DNA from: Flabesymbios commensalis
Lineage: Eukaryota > Annelida > Polychaeta > Terebellida > Flabelligeridae
Direction: 5' to 3'
DNA length: 64,000 bases
Assembly (NCBI GenBank): GCA_964017125.1
Contig: OZ024909.1
Location: forward strand, 57,305,122 to 57,369,121
Positions 1 to 12,058 of this stretch are shown here, piece after piece (within the stretch, counting starts at the first letter, position 1; each line of letters starts with the position of its first letter). Below the pieces are notes generated by a model. The model searched no databases and was not told the DNA's origin. It was given only the letters and a program-made list of their open reading frames with translations. A program made the position numbers and the translations under genes.

Positions 1-760
1 CCTATCGGCCACTATTTACTTGCACATTGCTGATATTTGGTAAACCGTGTTAGATAGCTGGACCATTACTATAAACCAAAATGTGAGATTACAAGAGAGG
101 ATGCATCTTGAAAAAAATTGACTCGATCAAATTCAAAATGGCCGCCTATCGGCCATTATTCACTTTCACATAGCCGGTTTTTAGTAACCGTACTAGATGG
201 CTAGACCATTACTATAAAACAAAATGTGAGATTTCAGGAGAGGATGCATCTTGAAAAATTTTGACTTGATCAAATTTAAAATGGCCTCCTATCGGCCATT
301 ATTCACTTTCACATGGGCGATATTTGGTAAACCGTGCTAGATGGCTAGACCATTACTATAGAATGAAATGTGAGATTTCAGCTGAGGATGCATCTTGGAA
401 AATTTTGACTTGATCAAATTCAAAATGGCCGCCTTTAGGCCATTATTCACTTTCACATGGCCGATATTTGGTAAACCGTGCTAGATAGCTAGACGATTAC
501 TATAGAATGAAATGTGAGATTTCAGCTGAGGATGCATCTTGAAAAATTCTGACTCGTTCAAATTCAAAATGGCCCCCTATCGGCCATTATTTACTTTCAC
601 ATGCCCAATATTTTGCAAACTGTGTTAGATGTTAGTCCATTACTATAAAACAAAATTTGAGGTTTCGGGGGAGGATGCACCCTAAGTTTTTGACTAATTT
701 ATATCGAATTCAAAATGACCGTAAATCAGCTATTAGTTACCTCGATTGGCCTGATATAGG
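1..760. repeat. 144-bp tandem repeat array, about 5 copies, cut by window start
   Basis: The word CCTATCGGCC, or a close variant, starts near 1, 145, 288, 432 and 576, and a decayed copy follows near 718, so the period is about 144 bp. Each unit carries CACTTTCACAT, GGTAAACCGTG, GCTAGACCATTACTATA, GAGGATGCATCTTGAAAAA and ends in TTCAAAATGGCCGCC. Copies differ by scattered substitutions, and the last is clearly worn. The array probably continues upstream of the window. No reading frame runs through it. Confidence 0.9.
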
Positions 761-1410
761 GTAAACCGTGCCAGATAGGTAGACCATTACTGGGATACTG
801 ATTAGGATCATTAATTTCAATGGAGGTTTGCAATCTCTGACAGACTGTCTAGTTCTTATCCCACTCTTAGACTGGGCTTCTTAGACCTAGTTGTCTTGCG
901 TCTTGTTGACCTAGCCTAGGACTACATTTAAAACCCTACACAAAATTGCTTAAATCAAATTCTAATTCGTCGCGGGAGCTCCTGGACTTATGTAGTCTTG
1001 TTGTCACTTATTTTAATCTCCACCCTCCTGAAGTCTCACTATAACGTGCCCCACAACTTCAAGTGTGTGGAAATTAGTCATATTAATTTTGTTTAATTTT
1101 AAACCAAACATTTGCAAGTCTTGAACCAACATTGAATCAACATTTTATCTATGTTTGGAGATTCTTGGCCACTTGACATTTTCAGATTTAAAAAAAAAAA
1201 CTGTTTTCCAACTGATAGACCTAACCATGATAAATATGAATCCTCTGTTTGTAGTTATAGCGTTTTGATCGTTTTCCAGATCCATTTATCAGTTTTTATC
1301 TTCCTCACTCGCTGCCGTTTAATAGTGTCGTGGCTGTTTGCCTCTCCCGTACGCTGTACCAGGGCGGACACACTCATACTGGGTTGTACCTCCCCCGTGG
1401 CATGGTGTAC
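761..1410. other. Non-coding stretch with a worn MITE fragment
   Basis: No gene is supported. Around 1,045-1,130 there is a decayed piece of the MITE group seen at 17.3 and 28.1 kb: CCCACAACTTCAAGTG followed by TTTGTTTAA and CAAACATTTGCAA, in the same order as in those copies. The open frame at 1,151-1,438 is low in coding character and runs into a palindromic element. Confidence 0.5.
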
Positions 1411-1518
1411 CCCCAGTAAACACAAAACATGTGTTTAACATTTATACAAGGTTGGTCCAACGTCGAAGACGTTGGGCCGACGTTGTATAAATGTTATGCA
1501 AATGTTTTGTTGCTGGGG
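1411..1518. repeat. Palindromic element, family B, copy 1
   Basis: Inverted arms meet at AACGTCGAAGACGTTGG near 1,459-1,475. The outer arms carry CCCCAGTAAACACAAAACAT on the left and its near-complement ending in TTTTGTTGCTGGGG on the right. The whole unit of about 108 bp can fold into one long hairpin. It has no coding capacity. I class it as a hairpin (foldback) MITE. Confidence 0.85.
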
Positions 1519-1712
1519 TACCCCCTGCCGACATCTAGTCATCCCCCCGGTGTGATAACGTCATTGCCTGTCAGAAACCATCAACGTTAGATCCACAACT
1601 GACTAGTGTAGAGTGTACAAGCCATTATATATTATTGTCATATTTTTATTTAGCTGACCGACTTTCCATCAAGATCGGAACATCGAAATGATCTCACTAT
1701 GTCGGTTTGTTT

Positions 1713-1822
1713 CTGTAGGATGGATATCTCAGTTGATAGCTGCTGCATAGCTAAGCATATGCGCCTTAGAATCAATTGAGTTAAGGCGCAATATAAATGC
1801 CGTCAATAATAATAAGAATAAT
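1713..1822 (+). repeat. Possible SINE relic with (AATAAT) tail
   Basis: GGATATCTCAGTTGATAG resembles the tRNA A-box region. It is followed by GCGCAATATAAATGCC and an AATAATAATAAG tail. Short tRNA-derived SINEs of marine invertebrates often end in this way. I see no clear B box, so this is only a suggestion. Confidence 0.35.
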
Positions 1823-2697
1823 GGTTGACATCACGGATTTGTTTCCCATGGTACTTTAACTTACACATACATATAATTATGTGGTGACCGGGGCCATTGT
1901 GTTAATGCGTGAGATAATATAAACAACGAACAAATAATTGATTAATTTACTACAACATTCTCTACTAAAAATAGACCACTGCTTTTTCGGAACACATACA
2001 CAAAGTATAGATTACACAAAGTATAGATCCTAATGTTCAAATGCGTGGGATAATAGAAACAGAGAAAATAGATAAATACCACACCATAAAAATCCATATT
2101 AAAAATCGACTATTACTAAACACGGAACAAGCTGATGTTAGAGATCTGTAGGCCTACGCTATAATACTCTCAAATTTTAATACAAACATGTCTTACTAAT
2201 TATTAGAAAAGATGTCACAGCTCCCATTGTGTATATAAATTTAAAACGAGTGATAAAATATCTAGCATATCACTTGTTAAGTACATGTATCACCCAATCC
2301 CCCAAGTTTTATGTTAATCAATTCTTATCTTATCTATACTTACCTAATTAATTGGAAATGTCAAGAAAAATCACCAGTACTACAAGTGGTGAAACTTAAA
2401 CCCGGTAGCTGGCTGTCTTAGCCTCGGGAGCAGAACTTTTTCGAGCGTTCTTGAACTACTGGTACCTCATCCACAAGTTGTATGCCGCGGTATGGGTGGG
2501 GTGTAGACACGGTCTGGCTTCTATTGACATTGACAGGTCGGCAGTTAACCAATTGTAGCTTCATTTGCTGCTCATTTACCAGGTGATGTTGCCAGGCAGC
2601 TCGTGTTGGTATGCTTGTTACCATGGCAACACCCGTAAACTGTACGTGCTGACAGACGTTGAACCAGTGTTTTGGTTTCATGAAATCAACACTGGCT
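1823..2697. other. Non-coding, AT-rich
   Basis: No gene, no strong repeat and no RNA gene recognised. The minus-strand open frame at 2,418-2,705 ends inside a palindromic element and looks fortuitous. Confidence 0.5.
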
Positions 2698-2806
2698 CCC
2701 AGCAAACACGAGACGTTGATCCAATGTTGCTGTAATGTTGGGACAGCGTCGCAGACGCTGGCCCAACATTACAGCAACATTGGATCAACCACTCGTGTTT
2801 GCTTTG
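2698..2806. repeat. Palindromic element, family C, copy 1
   Basis: CCCAGCAAACACGAGACGTT opens the left arm and ACTCGTGTTTGCT closes the right. The centre is CAGCGTCGCAGACGCTGG. The arms contain CCAATGTTGCTGTAATGTTG and its complement. The layout matches family B, but arm words are ATTGGATCAACGT-like rather than CATTTGTATAACA-like. Confidence 0.85.
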
Positions 2807-3823
2807 TCTAACTTATAATGTTTTCTGAGAGCTGCCCAAGCACCTGATAATGCTAACAGAAGGCGCTGTCAAACCTCTGTTAAAGGCTGGACAGTCCGAC
2901 TATAATGTTGGAAGATTTGATCCAGCATTGAAGTAAAGATTGGCCAACATTCCCCATATATATGTGCTTGGGAACACCTGACAGAAAACGTTACGTGTAT
3001 CTGACCCCTCCCTGATGCTGCCCCTGTAGGAGTGATGGCAGAAAGAACGGCTAACAGACTCACTGATACATCTATTTCAGCACGTGCAAACCATTCGGTT
3101 GCTGCAGACGAATTAAACAAAAACTATTATGATGGAAATGGATCTAACATTTCCCTTAGAAATAGATGGACGCATAAGATATTGTATTTGTGAACATCTG
3201 TGATAATAATGTTGTGAAATATGATTTCAGTGTCATACGCAAGCTGGTACTTTTGGTAACATTATATAGTCAATTGGGTCATGTAAATAATATTGGTTTA
3301 ATAGGACGTATTACTTGCTGTGTGAGCGTACTGTACGTACATCAAAGTGACCAATATTAGCATGGTAACCATAGTAACTATTAAACATTTCAAATAATTT
3401 TAAAAATGTCATTGTATCAGCCTGCTACAACTATTTGCTAGTGGGAGAACTATTCATCTCAATGTTGTTCATCACATTCATATCGCAGTGGTATTAATCA
3501 TTACATTTTGACAAGAACGTATAGTTGACAGGAAAGTAAATGCAATGTATGAACTTCCTGCTCATCAATGAAGGATGTATTAAGGCTTTTTGAAGATCAC
3601 CATTTATTAACAAATCTTAAAGACAAGAGATAAACGGACCCCTGATACCCATCTCTACAATCAGCAATACATCATCAGTGAAACCCGCCTTCCACTGGTT
3701 TTATCCCAATGATGTTTACACAGCAGTTGTGAGGTCAACTTGTCACTCCAGGTCGCAGTAAATATCTGACTTGATTGGCGCGAGCGATGGTGCGAGCGTG
3801 CCAAAATATATTTATTTGTACGA
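2807..3823. other. Non-coding with one decayed palindrome
   Basis: Near 2,895-2,955 there are remnants of family C (ATAATGTTGG, TTGATCCAGCATTGAAGT, TTGGCCAACATT). The rest shows nothing recognisable. Confidence 0.45.
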
Positions 3824-3934
3824 TCCGGTATTCTCCAAGCGACTGACCTATATCTTAGGCATATGACTGGTGGAGATCGCTAGCTCGACCAATCAAGTGC
3901 CCAAGATCTGGGTCTGTCACTTTATGAATAACAG
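3824..3934. repeat. Hairpin element, family E, copy 1
   Basis: CCGGTATTCTCCAAGCGACTG and a diverged inverted partner ending GTCACTTTATGAATAAC flank CTTAGGCATATGACTGG and CGACCAATCAAGTGCC. The order matches the much better copy at 26,297-26,385, of which this is an older, looser relative. Confidence 0.6.
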
Positions 3935-4586
3935 TCCTAAATTCCTTTCGGGAAGGCAGATAGTTTGCATTTATACTCAGTTGACCCTGGTCAGTAACCT
4001 GAAGATTTGTAGGAGTATTTGCGGCATAAATAGAATAATAATCAATCCCACCTCTGTTATGTTTATTATCCGAGTTCCAGAAAAGGCACGAAGGAACCTG
4101 GTCTGTTTTTTGGTGAACTAAAAACGTTTATCACCTTATCACCTGTGTACCATGTAGCAATATAAATTAATGCATATGATAGAAAATGGTTTGCAGCTTT
4201 CCTTTCATCTTTTATTTACTCTTACTGTTTTTGTTATAGAATCAGGGATATTTTGTTTGAAAATGATTGATTAGCGATTCTCACCATTGACCTACAATAA
4301 ATTATTATCATTGATGTATAAATAGTTTGCAAATCAAATTCAGAGGGATCAAATATGATGTATTAAATAAAATTAAATGGAAAATAGTTCGTCAAGTTTT
4401 ACAATTTAAAGAGGTCTCGACACCCAAGTTATAGAAATGTTATATGGGCGATGTATTTAGTTCTGTCAATCAGACCAGCAATGAATTTTTATTTGCTTTA
4501 TATTAGCAAATTCCATTTTTGCACATAAACTTATGGCATTAATATGATACATCATATCTTGGCATGCACTTATAAATAGTATTCTA
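3935..4586. other. Non-coding, AT-rich
   Basis: No gene or clear repeat. The open frame ending at 4,121 begins inside the family E hairpin and has no recognisable domain. Confidence 0.45.
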
Positions 4587-5150
4587 CAGCAATCATCCAA
4601 GGGCAGCTGCAGCCTCCTCTTAGCTGGCTATAATCTTCGGGCGGATTGCCAGTGGCGTACCCTGGTTCCTCCGCTTAACAGCGGAGCCAATGCAGCACTC
4701 GCATCAGTGCTGGCGCTGATGTAGGCCGTGGTAGCCTTAAATAACCGGCAATAGCGTGTTTGACATTAGGTCTCTCACGTGTGATGAATGGAGTTACCCA
4801 GAGGGAGTGATCCTTCCTATTGTTACTCTGGGGACTATCCGACCCGAGGATAGCGGAGCTGCACGAAATGCCACAGAGTTTCATCAATAAATTGTACAGC
4901 GAAACTCAAGTCTCCGGCCGTCTGGGCATGTCTGGGGGTATATCCCCTAGACATGCCCAGAACCCCTTATCGGGCGAGCGAAGGAAAACGCTCTCAATAA
5001 CCCACCATGCCCTATCACCCAACCCTCACATTATCATCTGTACATCATTCATCTCATCAATTGACTACCTTTTATATCGTATTATAATGTCACTTAAAAG
5101 ACCTTTTGTGCCGAAAAGTGACGTAAAGCCATCATTTACTACTAAATATA
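4587..5150 (+). mobile_element. Family F interspersed element, copy 1
   Basis: This is a non-coding repeat of about 560 bp found five times in the window. Landmarks in order are CAATCATCCAAGGGCAGCTG, GCGGATTGCCAGTGGCGTAC, a GCATCAGTGCTGGCGCTGAT stretch, GACATTAGGTCTCTCACGTG, an internal palindrome CTGGGCATGTCT...AGACATGCCCAG (4,922-4,960), then CTATCACCCAACCCTCACAT and the 3' end GTGCCGAAAAGTGACGTAAA with an ATTTACTACTA tail. The tail and lack of terminal inverted repeats suggest a LINE-mobilised SINE-like element rather than a DNA transposon. Open frames over it on both strands recur in other copies only because the DNA repeats. Confidence 0.8.
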
Positions 5151-5353
5151 TATAAATAGTATCACACTCAGACCCAGCACTGAACCACTATTGTTCCAGC
5201 TGGACTGTTTCTACTGTGAGCCAGCAACTGGTCCAAATGGATGTCCTTGTCGCAAAACTTGTCAACACGCATGGCATTTTTTCAGAAATGTTCCAAGAAG
5301 TGTGGTGGTGTGTGTGAGTTGGCATGAGGCTCTACACTCGTCGGTACAAGCAC

Positions 5354-5415
5354 ACGACATTGTTGCGACTTTGAATCAACGTCAATGACGTTGATTCAAC
5401 GCCGCAACAACGTCG
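5354..5415. repeat. Short palindrome related to family C
   Basis: The stem runs outward from AATCAACGTCAATGACGTTGATT, with CGACATTGTTGCG and CGCAACAACGTCG as outer arms. The core of about 25 bp is a near-perfect palindrome. Confidence 0.75.
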
Positions 5416-8400
5416 GTACCTCTGTCTAGCCACACGTCATCAAATCCGCGCTGATTTATCCTGATGGTCTCACACCACAATTTGTTTTGTGGTAAACCTC
5501 GGCGCCAGCCTGTCTGCTCCAGCCGTCACCTCTGGTTCTTAACATCATTAAGCTGTGCTTAATATTTTGATGGGGAACCGCTAATTCCCACACTTAACTC
5601 TCAAGATAGACAAATTACGACTCAAGTGGTCCCCTTACTTGTTGGTCATCAACCCATTATGTCCAATATAGGCTACCGAGCTACAATTTAAGATTTGTGA
5701 GAGACAAATTAAGTAGTATGTCAATGTTCTTTTTGCTTTTGAAACAAGTTTGAAAGACTTGCTCTAAAATAGACTTTATTTCAAATAATTATTATTTTTG
5801 TATTTCTGTCACTATTTTGTTTCATGCTTCGGCATCTGGTTTTGGCACCTGAGACAAAGAAAACGAAGCTTTTTTCTTCCATAACATTTTCATGGAGACC
5901 ACCCCAGAGACAAATGTTGGATCGCTGTCTCATTCTGTGTCCAGCAAATACAAGACACTCACCCAATCTTGGTTCAGGGACGCATCATTAGATATCTGAG
6001 GGGCGGGGGAGGCTAGTGTTTTGTTGGTTACAAGTAAACATTTTTTTTTGTGTGGAGCAAACTTTTTATATGTTTCGTTGAGGAACGGAAAAATCTTATT
6101 TTGTTGTATACCTTCCCCATTCTGTACGTTATTATTTGCTGGTTTATTCCGCTCAACATATTTTCATCAATTCCGCCAACAAACTTTTTTCTGACCATTA
6201 TTATTCTCAACAAAGTTTTTTTCCAACTTTTGTGGCGGCGACAAACTTTTTTTATATTCCTTCCCTCCCCTACCCAAATATTTAATGGGGCGTCCTTTAG
6301 TGGTGTCCCTCGTCTGCTACGCTGGCCCAACATCAATCAACATTGGGTCAACGAATACGCGGAGCTGACGCAATGTTATTGTAACCTGTGTCTGGCTTTG
6401 CAGACAAGGTATGTTCCAGTTTGTAGGCTATATTGCACAGGCTCCAGTTGAAAGTTCTTGGTGTACCTGTTTCCTTGGTGTTCTGTCATCCCCACACCCT
6501 GTGTGTAAGAGCATCAAGAAGCAACCCCATCATCACAGCGGGGATCTTGCGGTACACTGCCCATCTCATGGAATATGCTTGATAGACGCTCTCCAAGCTG
6601 TGGATGCGAAGATTTAGATTGTAAAGCGTGTGCATATACATGGCCCTCTGAGACCCCACTGCTCCTGTATGTGACATCACACAACAAACACAAAATGTTG
6701 GTCAGATACGCTGCACAATTTGGCCAACATTGAACCAGTGCTGTGATATATTGAATTATGGGGGAGCAGGCACATAACAGGTGATGCAGGAAAAAGTGAT
6801 ATAAAAATACCATCTTATCTTGCCATATCATAGCTGCACAGCCTGATACTGATGCCTCACACATTGACGCAACCATGAACCAATGTTGACTGTTGAATCC
6901 ACCTAGATCCAGGGACTGGTGGCTGATACCTACCACCAGAAACCACGTATCACACCATGCCTATGATATATTATTACACGTCCCAAACAGGGAATGAGCA
7001 TGGAAGTAACATGGGTTGAAGTCTTTTAGGTTTTTTAATCTAAAATAAATCCTCTTATGCTATGATTTCAATTATACCACAGGTACCAGTTACTCACAAT
7101 AACCCCCGAACCTATCTCACATAACGTAGACTTATATTACACCACTAAACTGATAAGCATACGTGACCAATCAATTGAGTTGTCACACAGTATGCTATTA
7201 TTATTCTTTTTAACGACACAGACATATGCGCCCATTCACCTGCTCACTTCGTCAGTAGATGGGTAGAATTTTCTGTGCAGTTCTATAGCAGCCTTTGTGG
7301 CCGATACTTCTATTGGGTTATCATTTGCAGTCAACATATATTCCCCTTGCAACCAATGTGTTTATGGCAAATATAGGACATTGTCCTGTCTTTGGGGCGT
7401 CTGCCTATCATAATAATATTATTATCTCAGTCACAGTATAGCTCTGACTGGGTATGTTGTTCTTTAAAGTACCCAATATTCGCACAGTTTATCAGACCGA
7501 TTACAGCAACAGCGTATAGAAGCGAACAAATAGGCCACCATTTTATTTGTGTTATGTTTGAACAGTTTCGACTGCCACCTGCCAATTTAGTATCTATTTT
7601 AACAAATTACACTATTTTTACATATTATATATTAAGTAAGGGAACTGAACAGAAACTAAATTGTGTTGAGCCATCAGTTTCATTCAGAAGTAAAGAATGG
7701 TTATCAGTTATTTTTATCATGGTACATTCAAATATTTTCTACTTTCTTAATAGACTACATCCAATTATATATGTTCAAGTTTTAGGTTGGAGAGTTATTC
7801 GGGGAAACAGCTCTCGGCAATGCCTGTGGCGGCCACTCCTCCACCACCAAGGTGTCAAGCTCCATACTGATACCATGCAGCGCTTTATGACTCATGGTCA
7901 ACTTTTTATTTTCCAGGCCACCGTCACCGGGTGTTCCATATATGACTCATGATCATGATTTTACTTTGTTTGTAATCATCATTTGATCACAGGAATGAGC
8001 TTTCCAAATAGACACAAGTGAAAGATCCCAGCAAATACCAGATACTGAGCATATGTTGGTTTAATATTGAGCCAACGTCGGAAGGTGTAATCTAGTACAT
8101 GACACCATAGATATATGCAAGACTATAATACACGGATTAAAATGTTCTGCTTTCCCAACCATCTGATATAGGACTACATATATGTGCTACATGTACCACA
8201 CGAGTCGCCCATTCTACTTCCCAAACCTTTGCAAAATAATAATAATAATAGAAAATTCTAATTAAAAAGCTAATCATAACCTAGTTTACCAAAATTATCG
8301 TTCAGGTCATTCTATTGTCAGGTCATACTATTATCGTCAAGTCAACATTTTTTAGTCTTGAAAGTTTTTTAATGAGTACTTTCAAATAATATTATCATCC

Positions 8401-9066
8401 TATACATCGACGTGTTCCTTTACGGAAACTACGGACAATCAATCTTCGCATCGATCAATCAATGTTTGACTTGAAATATCATCATTTTATGCCACATGTA
8501 GCACATAGAAATCGATTGGATTTGCATCTGATAATACACGTATAGAAGGAGATACCGATATTCGATGTTATATTTTTAAAACAAGGAACTTCTGTCGGAC
8601 TAAGACTCTTCATTATCTGATTATGCAATTACATGTTAAGGAAGACCCTTGCGCCGTAGTGGACAGTGAATTTTATAGCCGGCTTTCTATACTTTCACTC
8701 GTCATTGTTTCTCCACAGCCACAACAGCATCTGAGAGGCTGGTGTCGCTCTAAAACAACATTGCGTCAATGTAGAACGTTGCGTCAATGTTTTATTTTTG
8801 GTGGGATGAGCATTAACAGAAGAATGATGAAGGCAATTACTGTTTATGATTGTGCACTACTGAATACTTTTTACTCAATAATGTATTTTGAAATCCATCC
8901 TATTAAGTATTGACGGATTACCTCTTAATTAACTTTTTGGTGGCAAACGTGGGGTTACATGGGTTATGATGAAGAGTCATGGATCCTATCTTGACTTAAT
9001 GCTTCGACGTCGGACCAACTTTAAATCAAGAGACCAACAATAAATAAAGAGACGGTAAAAGTTTTG
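5416..9066. other. Non-coding, several decayed palindromes
   Basis: Family B/C remnants are at 6,310-6,390 (GCTGGCCCAACATCAATCAA), 6,685-6,745 (AAATGTTGGTCAG, TTGGCCAACATTGAACC), 6,860-6,895, 8,031-8,085 (CCCAGCAAATACC, TTGAGCCAACGTCGG) and 8,755-8,800. Open frames of 100-186 codons (for example 7,392-7,952) have no domain, no consistent coding bias and low-complexity translations. I do not call them genes. Confidence 0.5.
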
Positions 9067-9570
9067 CAGAGAATTTCAATCTTTGGACAGATTGCCAGCG
9101 GCGTATCCTTTTCTAACGCTCAACAGTGGTGCCAATGCAACTTCCGCATCATTGCAGGCACTGGTGTTGGCCGTGGTAAGGCCTTAACTACCGGCAATAG
9201 ATTGTTCAGCATTAGGTCTCTCACGTGGAATGAATGGAATAACTTTTGTTAGCTTTTGTTACTCTGGGGACTCGATGATATCGGAGCTGTGTTTTGGAGC
9301 TGTGTTTTGAATTGTAATACGAAACCCAAGTCTCCGTCCGGCTGAACATGTCTCGGGGTAAATCCCCTAGACATGCCCAGAACCCATTATAGGGGTGAAT
9401 GAAAGAAAACATTCTCAATAACTCACCATGTCCTATCACCCCACCCTCACGTCATCACCTGTACGTAGTTCATCTCATCAATGGACTGCTCTGTTTTTAT
9501 CGTATTATAGTGTCACTTCATTAGTGCCGAAAAGTGACGTTAAAGAATATTCTACTACTACTTCAGAGTA
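9067..9570 (+). mobile_element. Family F element, copy 2
   Basis: It has the same landmark order as at 4,587: CAGATTGCCAGCGGCGTATC, GCATTAGGTCTCTCACGTG, the internal palindrome (9,350-9,381) and the 3' end GTGCCGAAAAGTGACGTTAA with ATTCTACTACTA. It is more diverged and lacks part of the middle found in copy 1. Confidence 0.75.
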
Positions 9571-10089
9571 AGTACCGTACATATACTTTATTGCATATTT
9601 AATACACATATTATTTATTCATGTGGCTCGGTAGTGTTTTGTCTGTAAGGAGGTAGAACTATTGTGTTTTAGTTGTCCAGATGGTGATGCTGTCGCCTTT
9701 GGGATATTATTAATGTGATGTATTTTTTCACATTTGGTGAAACAAGTCTGTTATGTTTTATATATTACAGTTGCCTTGAGCGGTGTTCTTTTATCTGAGC
9801 CAAAGAACGAATAGGCAACATGGGCAATGGACTGATATGCGCTTCCAGTGCGCAGTTGTTTAAACTACACAGTTATAACATGTAACAGTTCCCATGTGGC
9901 GTGTAAAGACAAAACATCAAGCCATCTGGCGTGTTGATCATGACAGCTGTGCTCACAAATACTCAGTCGATAAGTCACAATGTACATTAAATAATTAATT
10001 TATGCTCCTGGTCCCCTTACTGCTGAAATTACTCCCTACTCTAAACCTATAAACATGATAAACACGAGTGAGACGCGCAGAAATCGTCT
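9571..10089. other. Non-coding
   Basis: AT-rich sequence with no gene, repeat or RNA feature recognised. Confidence 0.45.
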
Positions 10090-10336
10090 TTAACCCTTTA
10101 ACCGCCGGTGCCGCATATATATTCGGGTTTTCATTTTTTATTAGCACATTAAGTATCACATTTTAAATATATTAAAGATAAAATGTGACATCAACCAGCC
10201 AGATTTGAAAAGACTAGACCGCCATTTGTGAAATCTGAATAATTTTCACTCACTTGAAGTTGTGGACCGCGTCAGCGAGACACAACTTCAAGTGGGTGAA
10301 TATTTAAATTGAATAATTTGGCGGTTAAAGTGTTAA
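10090..10336. mobile_element. TTAA-flanked MITE, piggyBac-like, subfamily A copy 1
   Basis: TTAA at 10,090 is followed at once by CCCTTTAACCGCC. The right end is GGCGGTTAAAGTG followed by TTAA at 10,333. A TTAA target duplication plus terminal CCCTTT fits the piggyBac superfamily. It has no coding sequence, so it is non-autonomous. Inside, CACTTGAAGTTGTG and its complement form a hairpin of about 46 bp (10,249-10,297). A second copy lies inverted at 22,342-22,589. Confidence 0.8.
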
Positions 10337-11940
10337 TATGCTACTTAATATGTGCTACTTTACATAGTAGCAGTTACGACCCCTTAGGCTCATGGGGGTG
10401 AAATGGCCAAGAGAGTGCCATCACGACTAGTAATCTAGTTAAGGGCGTTTTTTCTTTAACAAGGAATATTAGGCCTATATAACCTGCTTGATGGGACCGA
10501 GATGATAAATAAAATAAATCTTCGGCAGCAGCCAGCTGGATAGGAAGGGCGAGACCTGACATGGGAAGTCCTGTGTGAAGCTGGTTAGAGGTCCGCAGGG
10601 CGTCTTCTTGAGGCAGGGAAGGGTTGGGGGGAGGGGGAGGGGTGCAGAGCCCCAGAGGGCATCTTCCTGGTTCATCCTATATTTTACCGCCGACAATGCC
10701 GTAAACCTTAAATTTACAATTTATCGAAATTCTAAGTGAAGAAATTAAGAAGAAACATATCGAGAAGAAATAAAGTTCATGTTTGCACACTAGTGCTGTC
10801 GTCTTATAAAGCGCATGAGTCAGTGTATGATTTGTGCCGTGAACATTCAATTTATCAGTTTAATATTGGTCTGATTATATACGCGCAAGCTGGCTAATGA
10901 GTTTTGAACTTCTTCAATTAAATTATAACAGTCTAGGAGTTCGTATTCACGATATATATAATCACATTATAAGAATTCGAGTGAGTGATTTTAATCTTTT
11001 TGGGTCATGGTGTTTATTGTGCTGACTGCTCACGATTTTTAACTCTATCAGAGGCTGTTATTAGTGCGTTATCATTGTCATTGTGCACTGCTCGACGGTC
11101 GTAGGTTTGTGCTCACCGATTTAGAATCTTCTGTTTTCCCAGACTAAATTAAGTTAACATCTTCGGCCAGCCTAAAACCGTGTGTGTTCGCCCATGTTTC
11201 TCTGCGCTGTTGAAGTATTATTTTGATACATTCCTGTTGACTGGTCAGTAGTTATCAGATTCAGGTTATGTACCTGTAACCTATCAACCGTTATCCCTCT
11301 GACTGCTAAATTCTTACGCTATATTTTTTTGGCTTACGAACTCGAAATTGCAAGTACAAGAAAATACGTTACAGTCCTATATATTTATACCATGGTACTA
11401 TTTATATCGTATCGTATCGTGGTATTTTGAATGTATCTGTCACATTACATGTACACAATGAGTGTTATATCAGTCCCTCCTCATTATAATACCGATAATC
11501 AATCATTCATACGTTAATAGTATTGTCATTGGCGTGTCTATACCTGTGTGATCCGCACATTGGTTATCCATATCAGCGGATACATTTGTAATGGGTGTGG
11601 TTTTCATCAATATCGTGACCGTTACTCCAAGCTCGCGTGTCTGGCAAATCCACTTCACATCAAATTATGTAGAAATATCATGAGCAGTTAAATTTAGACA
11701 CTTTCATCATGCTTTTTGTTTTTATATCGTGGATGATATGTATTAGCCACAGTGTTAACCAGAGACTATAATACATCCATGGGTGAATATTTGTCTCTTC
11801 TTTCAATTTTGCAATAAGGGTTGCAAATACAAAAGTCACTCAAACCGTTGTAGGCCATATGATGAAGATGATATGTATTCCAGTGTAGTATGTCTCTGTT
11901 TTCATATTGTTTATATTCAACTTCACATAACATGGATGTT
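10337..11940. other. Non-coding
   Basis: A GC-richer patch at 10,530-10,690 contains a purine run (GGGTTGGGGGGAGGGGGAGG). The rest is AT-rich. There is no supported gene. Confidence 0.45.
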
Positions 11941-12058
11941 ACCCAGTGAGCACAAAAGTCAAAACATTTGTATAACATTTGTACAATGTTGGACCAGCGT
12001 CGAAGACGTTGAGCCGATGTTGTACAAATGGGTTACAAATGTTTTTTGTTTGCTGGGT
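11941..12058. repeat. Palindromic element, family B, copy 2
   Basis: CCCAGTGAGCACAAAAG opens it and TTTGTTTGCTGGG closes it. The centre is CAGCGTCGAAGACGTTG. Arms carry CATTTGTATAACATTTGTAC and the near-complement. Foldback architecture, no coding. Confidence 0.85.

Noticed and set aside
1-760. CRISPR-like array
   Set aside because: The 144-bp unit repeats along its entire length without unique spacers, in an animal genome.
2869-3120. 83-codon minus-strand frame
   Set aside because: Overlaps a decayed family C palindrome and has no recognisable domain.
6028-6936. Several overlapping frames of 100-140 codons on both strands
   Set aside because: Opposed frames over the same low-complexity DNA and decayed palindromes; no family resemblance.
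7392-7952. 186-codon open frame
   Set aside because: AT-rich, hydrophobic low-information translation, no domain, no upstream signals; expected by chance in stop-poor DNA.
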